A stretch of 64,000 nucleotides of DNA from Micrasema longulum (lineage: Eukaryota; Arthropoda; Insecta; Trichoptera; Brachycentridae), in contig JAGVSM010004254.1 in the NCBI GenBank assembly GCA_022494885.1, forward strand, positions 1-64,000. The letters run 5' to 3'. The position numbers and the translations under genes were made by a program. Shown piece by piece: positions 55,475 to 64,000 of the stretch. Under the pieces are notes generated by a model. That model saw only the letters and a list, made by a program, of their open reading frames with translations, made no database searches and had not been told where the DNA came from. Each line of letters starts with the position of its first letter. The stretch's first letter is position 1.

Positions 55475-55805
55475 TCCAAATTACAATATTAATGAGCAAA
55501 TACTCCCTTTTTCGTAAAAAATTTAAAACAATTTTTTTTTAAAATATTTTCTCCAATTTAATTTTTTAAAATTAAAAATGGTGACCTCAAATCAGATATT
55601 GCTGATTTGTGCTTAAATTTTGCATGTTTTTCAAGCAATGGTATATTGGCAATATTGTCTTGATTAGTAGGAGAAGGACTTTTAGGAATATTTTTGTATT
55701 GACTCACGTAATATCGCCTTTAATTCATTTATTATTTATTTGTTTAAACCAATATAAAATACAAATACATAGTTCACAAATGAAAATGTTTATACAATAG
55801 GTATA
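55475..55805. other. Unassigned A+T-rich DNA
   Basis: Nothing recognised; the 55609-55800 frame is hydrophobic A+T sequence with a possible end in the next element's target. Confidence 0.4.
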
Positions 55806-55811
55806 TTCAAT

Positions 55812-56790
55812 ACAATTTTATTTTTATTTATGGATGTAACCACTCCACTGGCTCACAGGCACGTTTCGTAGTGTTAGTTTATTATTTATTTTATACATAA
55901 TTGTGCATACTTTCACATCAATTGTTGTGTAAAAATTCAAAAGAAATCAAAAAAATTAAAACAAACCTACATCAATAAAACGAAAAAGGATTTTTTGGAA
56001 ACTAAAATTATATTCTTATATATGACACATATTCTCCAGCTTCCTGTCTATGTCATTCACTCCAAGATTTTCGGAATTTACCCTTTCATCACGAATGTTC
56101 ATTCAAATACAACATGTTCTGGGCTCGGGTGACCGGCCGTTAAGACTGGTCATTGGAGAATTAAGGCCATAGTTTGTTCTATGCTGATCGATAAACAGTA
56201 CTTCATTGTTTTTCAACCTACGAGTCGGAATATTGAATTTTACTTGTCCTAGTAATGATGGAACATCGATTATACCATTTGTGCCGAACATATATGTGGA
56301 ATCAATATAAGTTCTACGTTTTTACACACTAGAAATATTTGACATTGACTCAATATTAGCATAAGAATAATTTCTTCTCTCTAGTCCAAGCATCTACGCT
56401 ACTTTTCAAAGCAAGCGATGTTGGACTGATTCAATGTGATTTATGTGATTGACATTCAATGGAGACCAGACTACGGAGGCATATTCTAGAAGAGGGCGAA
56501 CAGTTGAGCAATAAAAAGTTTTGATTGTACGGACATTAGTAAAATCAGAGGATATTCTGTTAATGATGCCAAGTAATTTCAGTGATTTATTTACTGTATT
56601 ATTTATATGCTCGTTGTTTGCCAGTTTAGAGTCCAAAACAACTCCTAAATCTCTGATGGACTTAGATACATCAATTTGGGAGTTTTATATCAGGTACTCG
56701 AAGGAAATTGGTTTCTTTGTTCTATGAAATGACATTATTTTGCATTTTTTAATATTTAGTTCTAATTTATTGACTTTACACTATTGGTAA
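55812..56790 (-). mobile_element. 5'-truncated Jockey-like non-LTR retrotransposon
   Basis: Minus strand from 56790: NIKKCKIMSFHRTKKPISF, SIRDLGVVLDSKLANNEHIN, KSLKLLGIINRISSDF, TIKTFYCSTVRPLLEYASVV, WSPLNVNHINHIESVQHRLL and, after a short gap, IDVPSLLGQVKFNIPTRRLK. This is the standard region after the RT core ('RDLGV..D..L.F..HI', 'V.P.LEYAS.VW.P....+...E..Q+R') plus the C-terminal '.PTRRL' block. A frameshift lies near 56405 and a stop near 56695. The UTR ends tccataaataaaaataaaat, a poly(A)/(AAAT)-type tail, at 55812-55835. Confidence 0.8.
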
Positions 56791-56799
56791 AAAGTGTAA

Positions 56800-57490
56800 A
56801 TGTCTAATTGAAGAAGAAAACAGACTTGTAAAGTTTGAATTTTTTTTTATATCCACAGGAATAAATTTAGAGTAAGTAAGATCTTAAAGAGTAAGCTTTT
56901 ATCTTTTATTTTCCTTATTGTATTACTTATTAACAGATTGATCGATATATTGGAAGAATATTTCAAAAAAGGCTCAGCCTAAAGAATCCATTGTAAGTTA
57001 TTGAATTTGTAAACTGATTTCAAATTGAAATTAATAAATAAGTAAATAATAACATGAAATTCTTTTGTCAAAAGATGGGCGTAAGAATAGGCTCACTCAT
57101 ACACTTCTAGAAGATATGAACACCCTTAAAATATTTTTGGGAACTTTACTTGCTTGCCTCAGAAATATGAACAAATAATTTATCTTTATCAAAGCTCCAT
57201 ACTACGCAAAATAAAACGAGCTTAGTTTAACATTAATTTTACCTGTTTGTCAAAGCACTCGCATCAATTTTAGTAAACGTAGTCATATTTCAGAACATTT
57301 GAATACCTCACACATTTTTCCGTCCATAAGAATCTAAGATAAATCTCTCCAAGCATGCGTAACGAGTATTAATAACATTTCATTTTTATTCGTTCTTGAG
57401 AATCTCTCCAAACGTGAAGGATTTTAAATAAAAATTTAGATCTAATTCCCGTGAGAGTTTTTTTGAGATTTCATGTAAATATACCACTAA
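56800..57490. other. Unassigned A+T-rich DNA
   Basis: No feature recognised. Confidence 0.4.
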
Positions 57491-57496
57491 AAAGTC

Positions 57497-57810
57497 AGTT
57501 AACTCTTGTGTGGCTGCGATGTCACACTAGTCTACATACGATACAAGACATAACATTTTTCTCTTATTTATTTGAATAATGAAGTTTTTTTTTTGTAATC
57601 TTCAAATGGACATTCGTACATCAAAATTGGTAAGTAAAATTTGTATAACTATGCTGGATTTGAATACAAAATGTATTTGTTCTTGCTACGCGAAGAATGA
57701 ATGTGACGTCAATACAGCAATAAATTTGTATCAGAGAGAGCACAAATATATAACTCATAACAAAAAAGACACAAGGTTATTGAATGAGATGGGGGGTGCA
57801 CGCATGTAAG
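57497..57810 (+). mobile_element. Dispersed element C (copy 2) with HTH-like ORF
   Basis: Starts tcttgtgtggctgcgatgtc, acactagtctacatacgata, and ends ggggggtgcacgcatgtaag. The 76-codon frame 57579-57809 ends NECDVNTAINLYQREHKYI, THNKKDTRLLNEMGGARM. 'N...A...Y...H........T.......' followed by 'TGG...' is the spacing of the N-terminal helix-turn-helix of insect DUF4817-type transposases. I infer, with low certainty, a transposon 5' end. A third copy at 62598-62948 (-) keeps the same words (AKNERDSNTAIHL...THNKKD). Confidence 0.5.
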
Positions 57811-57860
57811 TTTCCATCGTATTTATGATTTTTAATTTATTTTGCAGTAAGAGGGCTTAA

Positions 57861-58060
57861 TTAATAATAAATCAATTTGTTTTCTCGGTAAATGTATAGT
57901 TGCTAGACTTTTTATTGACTCGTAAATGTTTATTTTTATAAATTACGAGTTAAACCCGCCACGCTTTGCTGAGGCTTTGTCTGATATTAATTATTAAGGG
58001 AGTAAATTAAAAATCTAGCAACTATACATTTACCGAGAAAACAGACTGATTAATTTAATA
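57861..58060. repeat. 200-bp MITE with about 45-base terminal inverted repeats
   Basis: Left arm ttgttttctcggtaaatgta then tagttgctaga (to 57907) and right arm tctagcaactatacatttac then cgagaaaaca (from 58014) are perfect inverses over 31 bases and match imperfectly outward to about 45. ttaa words occur at both edges, compatible with a TTAA target. The interior has a second palindrome around actcgtaaatg/aaattacgagt. Confidence 0.75.
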
Positions 58061-58064
58061 TCTT

Positions 58065-58555
58065 CATTTGTGTTGCTGTGACTATGCTGTAGAATATAAA
58101 GAAAGAAAGTGGTAACTTTGACTAAAATTGATAAAATGGCAGCACTGTGTAGAGGTTTCATTCAGTTTTTGTTAAGTATAACAAATTATGAGCCAATTAA
58201 AAACGCATAGAATGTTCCGTTTTTGTCAGAACTTCCGAATAAAAAGTATAAAAAAATGCATTTCATCTAAAATGCAATTTTCCGTAAAAAAATTGAGTCA
58301 ATCCATCTATTACTTTCTGAGGTTTGCGGCCACGAACATACAAAACCTTTTTTAAAAATATTTATATTTAGATGAAAAAATTAATTATTAAATAGTATGT
58401 TTACACTTTTTTATTTTTCAAATGCCTGAACTTAAGAAAAGTCCATATTTTGCTTGTGGTAACACAATATTACACCACCTCGGACATAGGAATTATTTAC
58501 CACAGTCGTTTAAGAATTGAAATTGTCTTTTAAAAAAGAGTATTTATCATTTTTG
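58065..58555. other. Unassigned A+T-rich DNA
   Basis: Nothing recognised. Confidence 0.4.
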
Positions 58556-58559
58556 TCCA

Positions 58560-58930
58560 GTATTGTAACGATCACAATTTCCTTACTTTGCGTTGTGTCC
58601 CTACTCAGTGTTGCATATGGCACTTTATTGTCACTTTAACTTTTTGAGGTCTAGATCATTTTTGTTACATGGAAGATAAGGTAATCAGTCATACGATTCA
58701 GGTGCAAGTATATAAAACAATTAAATTAAGCAGTGTAGACCCACATTTAAAAACAATACTCCAAGTCCGCTTTGCCAGCAATCGACAGCAAGAATGGTAG
58801 GCAAATACGCCAACGTACACAACGAAGCGGAATCGTCTCCATTTGATTTCCTTTTCCAAATTTTTTACCCGACAGTAGCCATCGAGTCGAAAATACTCTT
58901 CTAGGATTCTGGGTCTTTTTCACATACATA
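58560..58930 (-). repeat. SINE-A, composite near-complete copy
   Basis: Minus strand from 58930: head (GACCCAGAATCCTAGAAG, TCGACTCGATGGCTACTGTC, GGGTAAA), spacer, tRNA-like part (CTTCGTTGTGTACGTTGG), body (CACCTGAATCGTATGACTG, ATGTAACAAAAATGATC), decaying toward 58560. The overlapping frame 58747-58944 is a read-through artefact. Confidence 0.6.
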
Positions 58931-58934
58931 ATTG

Positions 58935-59825
58935 AATTCGTCATCCGCGTGGAGACAAAAAAGATTTTTGACTAACGTGTAACGTGTTAAAAATCAAAGT
59001 TTCTAATTTAAAAAAAAAAAAAATCATTTGCAATTTTTGGATTCCATGCTTCTTTGTTAAATATCATGAGGTTCACGTTAAATCCTGAAAGGATTCTGCG
59101 ATTCTAGTCTACGAAGAGTTAAAAATAATTTTGTTTAGTTGTTTATTATTTTAATGGTAGTAGAGTTACATTTATGCAGTTTCTGTTCGTTTTCATGATA
59201 TTTTTTTAAAATATTTGTTACTCATGAATTATTTTTGATTTTCACGAAGAGTGGAAGCGTTTTTAAATTTTTTATTCGATACTATTTCATGATTCTTAAG
59301 CCAAAAATATTGTGTACGTACATGCTGTTATGTGATTGGACGCATTTTTTATTAAGTATGCCTAATAATAATCTTGATTAAGTTCAAGTTAATATGGTAT
59401 CCAAAAATGCCAAATTAAAAAAGCAAAGACGAATGCGGGAAAATCAAAAATACAATACAATAAAATTGTTACCTAGTTACTTGAAAAAATAGTTGAAATC
59501 AACATTTAAAACGCACATGACATTACAAATAGCTTTATTTAACTTCATAATATTATGCACGTATAACTTAAACGGGCTTTTAAAATTACTAAAATATATA
59601 TTTTTGAATTTGCACTTTCCACTAATAATTGTATCTGATTTTTCGTATTTTATTTTGTTTACTAATTTTTTTTGTATAAAGTCATTTTATATATTAAATT
59701 ACATAAATGTATGTAAAATAACTTTTTATATTAATTTCTTTAAGTTTTCTTAATTGTTTTTTTTTAAAACTATTTTGAACAATGCGGGATTATTAAATAA
59801 TTGGGGTAAATAAGTTGAGACAATT
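58935..59825. other. Unassigned A+T-rich DNA
   Basis: 59400-59520 has a faint 'FKTHM' C-terminal-like word of non-LTR proteins (59493 frame), too weak to call. Confidence 0.35.
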
Positions 59826-59829
59826 TTCT

Positions 59830-59975
59830 AAATTTGTTGCAACAGATAGGGGAAACATTTTTGGAGAAAGGAGTAAGGAAGTCTCGGCATTTACAGGGCT
59901 TACGACCTGTCATTGTCAGGATTAATTGGCCACATTATAAATTTTGATCATATTTAAACATCCACATTTCTTCAA
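59830..59975 (+). repeat. FB family, left-arm fragment
   Basis: ttgcaacagataggggaaac, gtctcggcatttacagggct, tacgacctgtcattgtcagg and aacatccacatttcttcaat in FB order; right arm absent. Confidence 0.6.
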
Positions 59976-59989
59976 TACTTTATTTACAA

Positions 59990-60200
59990 AGGGGTAATTA
60001 TTCTTATTTTGAAATAGAGCAATCTCTTAATCTGTCTTTATTGGAGAGACGTAGAACTGAGATGGACCTTATATGCATTTTCAAAATACTTAATGCTTTA
60101 AGCGATGTCCACTGAACCACATTTCTAAGTATCGTTGTTGAAACCAAAACAGAGGGCTTATCTTAGTAGCTTGAGCTATATGAACCTGGCGTCACACAAA
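59990..60200 (+). mobile_element. Small non-LTR retrotransposon relic
   Basis: SYFEIEQSLNLSLLERRRT then EMDLICIFKILNALSDV resembles the 'SL..RR...DL...FK+LNG..D.P.LL' region near the C-terminus of Jockey/CR1 proteins, as in 2033-2752. A stop follows. Too short to place in a subfamily. Confidence 0.5.
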
Positions 60201-60204
60201 TAAG

Positions 60205-61390
60205 TAAAGAAACAAAAATATAAATATTTCACAAAACCTTTTTGGTTTTGTTTTTTAACCTTTGAAGCAAATGGAATAAAAGGGTTGCAAATCTCGTATG
60301 AAATAATGTAAGAGAAAGCGGATTAAACGAAAATATATTTTTAAAAAAACTGTTTGATACAACAGTAACCCCACAGAGTTGACATTGAACTAAAATTTAT
60401 TCTACTATTTATATAAAATATTATATGTGTGCAATGGTGGGCTTATTTGTTTTAATAATATCAAATAAAATAAAAAATACTCATATTATAAAATAAGTCG
60501 TCTCCACACACCCGAAATCGTTTTAAAAGCTTCTTGAAAAAAGTATTCTTGTTGTTTTCGGTTGCACTTTAATTATTATTTTTTTTAATTTCGCACATTA
60601 GTAATAAAGTTGATTGTTTTTGTTGTTTATTTCGTGTAGCTTTGTTTCGCATTATTTATTACATTCATTTTATGTCGGTTTTTGCCATTTCAATACAGCA
60701 ATGAAAAGATATTGTGTTAAAACTGGATAATATTGTTCTTTTGTTGGAAAAATAAAAACATATATTTACATGTATTCACGCGTTATTTTCATAGCAATTT
60801 TACGATAGGCAATAAAAAAGGTTCAACAATAGTTGCAGTAGGTTTTGCTACAAATCGAGCTATCGTTACCATAAAGTTTTACGTAGCCAATAAAAACCAC
60901 CCTTATTTCTCGGACAAATCCCTTTGCCGAATGCCGCAAATATTTTGTACGTTCCATTGGACTGAATAAAACCTTCGTCTGCTTAGTTCTACGACAATTT
61001 CACTTACTATATAAAACGTGTTATATCTTTTTGATGAAATATCTGAATATGAAAATATAATATGCACGTTACAATGAAAAATTCTAGAGTTGTTTATGCG
61101 TTCTAATTTGAACTAAGCCAAACTTTTTTTTCAGTGCTAATTTGCTTTTTTATGAAAGATCTTTATTTTAAAAATGACTTTTTTAATTCTATATAAATAT
61201 TTTCCAACAGTTATTAATCTATCATTAAACGGTAGTTTTTGATTGTAAAACCTAGTTTTGAAAGATAAAATTGGTATGAGTAATCAAAATACATTAAAAC
61301 TTTTACCACTTTTTTTTTATTAATAAATATTTGCGTTCATATGATTCACTACCATTTTCAAAGAATTTTAAATGACTCAACAACAAAAAA
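60205..61390. other. Unassigned A+T-rich DNA
   Basis: The 60733-60969 frame has a fairly balanced composition (ending ...CRMPQIFCTFHWTE) but matches nothing I recognise. No other feature. Confidence 0.35.
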
Positions 61391-61393
61391 AAT

Positions 61394-61477
61394 GAGGACT
61401 AAGTGGTAGAGTGGGGTGCGAACCTCGGACTTCTGATCCGTGAGTCGGCGACATAAGCCATGGGACTACACCCTGGT
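61394..61477 (-). repeat. tRNA-derived SINE head, third type
   Basis: Minus strand CCAGGGTGTAGTCCCATGG, CCGACTCACGGATCAGAAG and TCCGAGGTTCGCACCCC: an A-box-like start, an anticodon-arm-like stem and a good B box. The acceptor ends do not pair, so it is not called as a tRNA gene. Confidence 0.5.
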
Positions 61478-61644
61478 TTATTAATTCATCATTCGGTGTT
61501 AATTAATTAATTTCAATAGTTCATTGATTGATTGGAATTACATTAGTCGAATAATATTTTTTAACTTCTTAGCAAATGTAACTAATTGCCGGAAAAATTA
61601 ATCTTACGCTTCACGCTTTTCATTTTAACATTTGAATGTGGTAT

Positions 61645-61912
61645 TTACACTGGTGTAGTGTGCTGTGATTCACCTCCGTAATTGAACCTCCTGGGTCGCG
61701 ATTATGAAAGGTTATCTTCATCGGTTTATACTGAGACGGTATAAACTAATATTAATATTTATGTACGAAAGTATGCATTTTTGTAGAGAAATTTAAAGTA
61801 ATCGAATATGTTCAGCAGAAAAATTGTACACATATTCTATTTTTCATACAGAAAACTTATTTTTTACTCATCAAAATACGTACCCTGGCCTGTTGTGGTG
61901 CAAAAAATATTC
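61645..61912 (+). repeat. SINE-B, body split by about 180 bases
   Basis: 61645-61697 has tgtgctgtgattcacctccg and taattgaacctcctggg; 61881-61912 has taccctggcctgttgtggtg followed by caaaaaat, the exact SINE-B end of 19360-19532. In that intact copy the two parts are adjacent. The intervening 61698-61880 is A+T-rich and unrecognised. Confidence 0.5.
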
Positions 61913-62184
61913 GGGGAATGAAACTTGAGAAATTATGCATATTAAGACCTAGAAATAAGAACAACTACCTCAAGAGGCGGATAAATATCCCACTTTTTAT
62001 CAATTTTTCCATTTAATCATCATCATTATTTTCCACCCCTTAAAGTCTACAGGGTATTGAATTGGTACACCAATCGAAGCGTATGTTGATCATTTTTATA
62101 ACATGACGGTCCCATAATCAATCTTACGCTTCAAGTGCCAATCCAGTGACTGAGAAATATTGCAGTTTAAAAACACAATTTTTG

Positions 62185-62425
62185 AATATTAATGTTTTTT
62201 GTTGATATTTCTTGATAAAACTCCATAGTTAATGATTTTGATCGAATTATAAATAAAATTATCAATGAAAGTCTTGAAGATGCCTACTCAAACGAAAGCC
62301 CTCTTTGGTCAAAGTAATAAAAAAGTTAAACTAAACCGAGAAGCTTCATTGATAATTTTATTTTTAATTTTATCAAAATCATTAACACAATTTTAACTCA
62401 TAAAATACTTTAGTAAATAATTCCT
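62185..62425. repeat. Foldback MITE G, copy 1
   Basis: Arms at about 62231-62276 (ttaatgattttgatcgaatt, aaaattatcaatgaaag) and 62341-62389 (aagcttcattgataatttta...atcaaaatcattaa) are imperfect inverses of about 45 bases. The left flank aatattaatgttttttgttg then atatttcttgat is shared with copy 2 at 63312-63490. Confidence 0.7.
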
Positions 62426-62597
62426 TTGCGACATGATGTAACGTCATATAACCACAAGCAAAAGATAGAATATTCTAAATTTCAGACATTTAAAAAAATA
62501 TATATATAAATATATTTTCCATAATTTATCAATACAAACATGTAATTTAACCTTGTTATAGAAAAATAAATTGAAAATTCATAAATACGCTGGTTAT

Positions 62598-62948
62598 CTC
62601 ACATGCATGTGTCCCCGTCATTGTTAATAACTGACTGACTATGTTTCACACAAACATTAGCCACAGAACAGCGTCTCTGTCTTTCTTGTTATGAGTTCTA
62701 TCCGCGTGCTATTTCTTACTCAAATGTATTGCTGTATTGGAGTCACGTTCATTCTTCGCGGAGCAAGGATAAATATTTTTTGTATTAAAATCCAAGAGTA
62801 GTAATGCAAATTTTACTTTTCCAAACCCGCTGTAAAAATATTAATTTTAAGATAACAGAAGTTCAATTTCATCTTTTAAAAAAATACGCGAGATATATCA
62901 AGTCTTATATCGTATGTAGACTAGTGTGATATAACAGCCACACAAAAG
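62598..62948 (-). repeat. Dispersed element C (copy 3)
   Basis: Minus strand tttgtgtggctgttatatca, cactagtctacatacgatat, ..., gcgaagaatgaacgtgactc, agaactcataacaagaaaga, ..., ggggacacatgcatgtgag. The two ends match those of 57497-57810, so both copies look full length (about 315-350 bases). Confidence 0.55.
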
Positions 62949-63049
62949 TTAAATAAATGTTTCACGTCAACCATTTCGGAAATTGAACCCGAGATATCCT
63001 CTTGTATGGTAGGCAAATATGCTGACCATTACGCCACACAGTATTTTGC

Positions 63050-63305
63050 GATTTATTATTTTAATATTTAATTACACAATACAGGTATTTAGATTTTTTA
63101 AAATCAATTCAGGTACAAAATCCACATTTCTTCCCTGTTATTTTAGGAGTTAGGTGTAACGCTTATTTTTAAATAATTATTATTTGACTATATAAGTTCC
63201 TACCCACAGTAAAAAAAAAGGAAATCATCTTTGACACCGAATTAAGCCGACGAAAAATTAAGGCTCTAGAAAAAACTCTGCAGTAAAAGTGTGTTCAATA
63301 ATAAT
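63050..63305. other. Unassigned A+T-rich DNA
   Basis: Nothing recognised. Confidence 0.4.
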
Positions 63306-63311
63306 GTTGAT

Positions 63312-63490
63312 AATATTGATGTTTTTTGTTGATATTTCTTGATTAAACTCTGTAGTAAATGATAATGATAAAATTATAAATAAACTTATCAAAGTAAAAC
63401 TAAACCAAGAAGTTTCATTGTTAAGTTTATTTGTAATTTTATCATAATCATAAACAATTTTGATTATGTACCAACTTACTGAGTAATACT
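63312..63490. repeat. Foldback MITE G, copy 2
   Basis: aatattgatgttttttgttg and atatttcttgattaaactct as in copy 1. Arms at about 63357-63397 (aaatgataatgataaaatta...acttatcaa) and 63411-63454 (tttcattgttaagtttattt...atcataatcat) fold back. About 180 bases. The remaining sequence to 64000 shows no feature. Confidence 0.65.
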
Positions 63491-64000
63491 TTTGAATTCA
63501 GATATATTATTAACTAAATCTTTTCATTTTCAAACAAACAAAACTCTTATTTAATTATCCAACGATAGATATTACAAAATGTATATTTTTAACAGTTTTC
63601 GAGCTAAGAATTTTGGGAAAATTTACCTCATTACTAAATTAATTGTTAACATAAAAATAAATCCCTCATTTTCTTTCTGTCACGTCGACAAATATAACGT
63701 TTGAAATAAATCTTGATAAAAAGTGGTATTTGCTATCTGGGAATAAAAACAAGATTTGACGGATTTAGTAGACTATACGAAATTATTTTACTCGAGACAA
63801 TAATTTATAACATTTTTCCACATTTCGAAATCTTGAATTATGTATGGAGATGATTTTTCTTTGAAATTTCATTAACATGTCTTCAAAAACATTTCTTTGT
63901 TCACGTAAAGCTGATGAATTTTAGAAATTTTCAGCTTTATTTCTTTTATGCGAGCTCTTGTCTCTGGCTGAGACGATTTATTTTTTATTTAGATGTAAGG

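Larger units (their letters stand above)
62012..63045 (-). repeat. SINE-A split by about 780 bases of later insertions
   Basis: The 5' part is at 62949-63045 on the minus strand (TGTGTGGCGTAATGGTCAGC, ATACAAGAGG, TCGGGTTCAATTTCC, GTGAAACATTTATTTAA). The 3' part is at 62012-62170 (cagtcactggattggcactt, gaagcgtaagattgat, aaaaatgatcaacatacgc, aataatgatgatgat). Same strand, correct order, and continuous if the segment 62172-62948 is removed. That segment holds a foldback MITE (62185-62425) and element C (62598-62948). Confidence 0.65.

Noticed and set aside
59493..59753. 86-codon hydrophobic frame
   Set aside because: A+T-driven Phe/Ile/Leu/Tyr composition; only a vague FKTHM word recalls a LINE C-terminus.

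Overview
This is A+T-rich (roughly 70 % by eye) non-coding DNA from an animal nuclear genome, almost certainly an insect. Evidence: cecropia-type mariner and Tc1 transposase relics, several Jockey/CR1-like non-LTR retrotransposon tails ending in (AAAT)n, an RTE-like reverse transcriptase, tRNA-derived SINEs, and 3'-UTR and 'aaatcggttcagtag'-type motifs that are widespread in insects. Lepidoptera or a related order is my best guess, but the order cannot be fixed from this window. I found no complete host protein-coding gene, tRNA, rRNA, CRISPR array or bacterial-type operon; the window reads as an intergenic or very large intronic stretch built by repeated transposon insertion.

Layout. 1-13 kb: mostly unrecognisable DNA with three 5'-truncated non-LTR retrotransposon 3' ends (about 2.0-2.75, 8.1-8.9 and 10.0-12.1 kb). 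13-24 kb: small dispersed repeats, the first copies of a foldback element family (called FB here), a decayed relic of an uncharacterised insect protein family (20-21 kb), and a deletion derivative of a helix-turn-helix transposase element (21.6 kb). 23.7-24.9 kb: the one intact long open frame, a 5'-truncated RTE-like reverse transcriptase on the minus strand flanked by a perfect 12-bp target-site duplication. 27-31 kb: more non-LTR tails plus a SINE nested in an FB copy. 31.8-32.6 kb: a P-element-like transposon with a THAP zinc-finger relic, terminal inverted repeats and an 8-bp duplication. 33-35 kb: a foldback MITE and a dead mariner. 36-41 kb: SINE and non-LTR fragments. 42-47 kb: dense FB copies and another RTE tail. 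48.07-51.92 kb: a Tc1 element carrying an FB element, which itself carries a Jockey-like retrotransposon. 53.5-55.4 kb: a pair of diverged LTR-like direct repeats. 56-64 kb: another Jockey tail, foldback MITEs, and a SINE split by later insertions.

What works together is transposition, not metabolism. The non-LTR elements (RTE, Jockey/CR1) can supply reverse transcriptase that mobilises SINEs. Tc1, mariner, P-like and HTH-type elements are DNA transposons, and the FB family, the hairpin MITEs and the P-like deletion derivative would need transposase from elsewhere. Apart from the 375-codon RTE frame, every coding relic seen is broken by stops, frameshifts or truncation. Nesting relations give a relative chronology: Tc1 before FB before Jockey at 48-52 kb, and FB before SINE at 30 kb.
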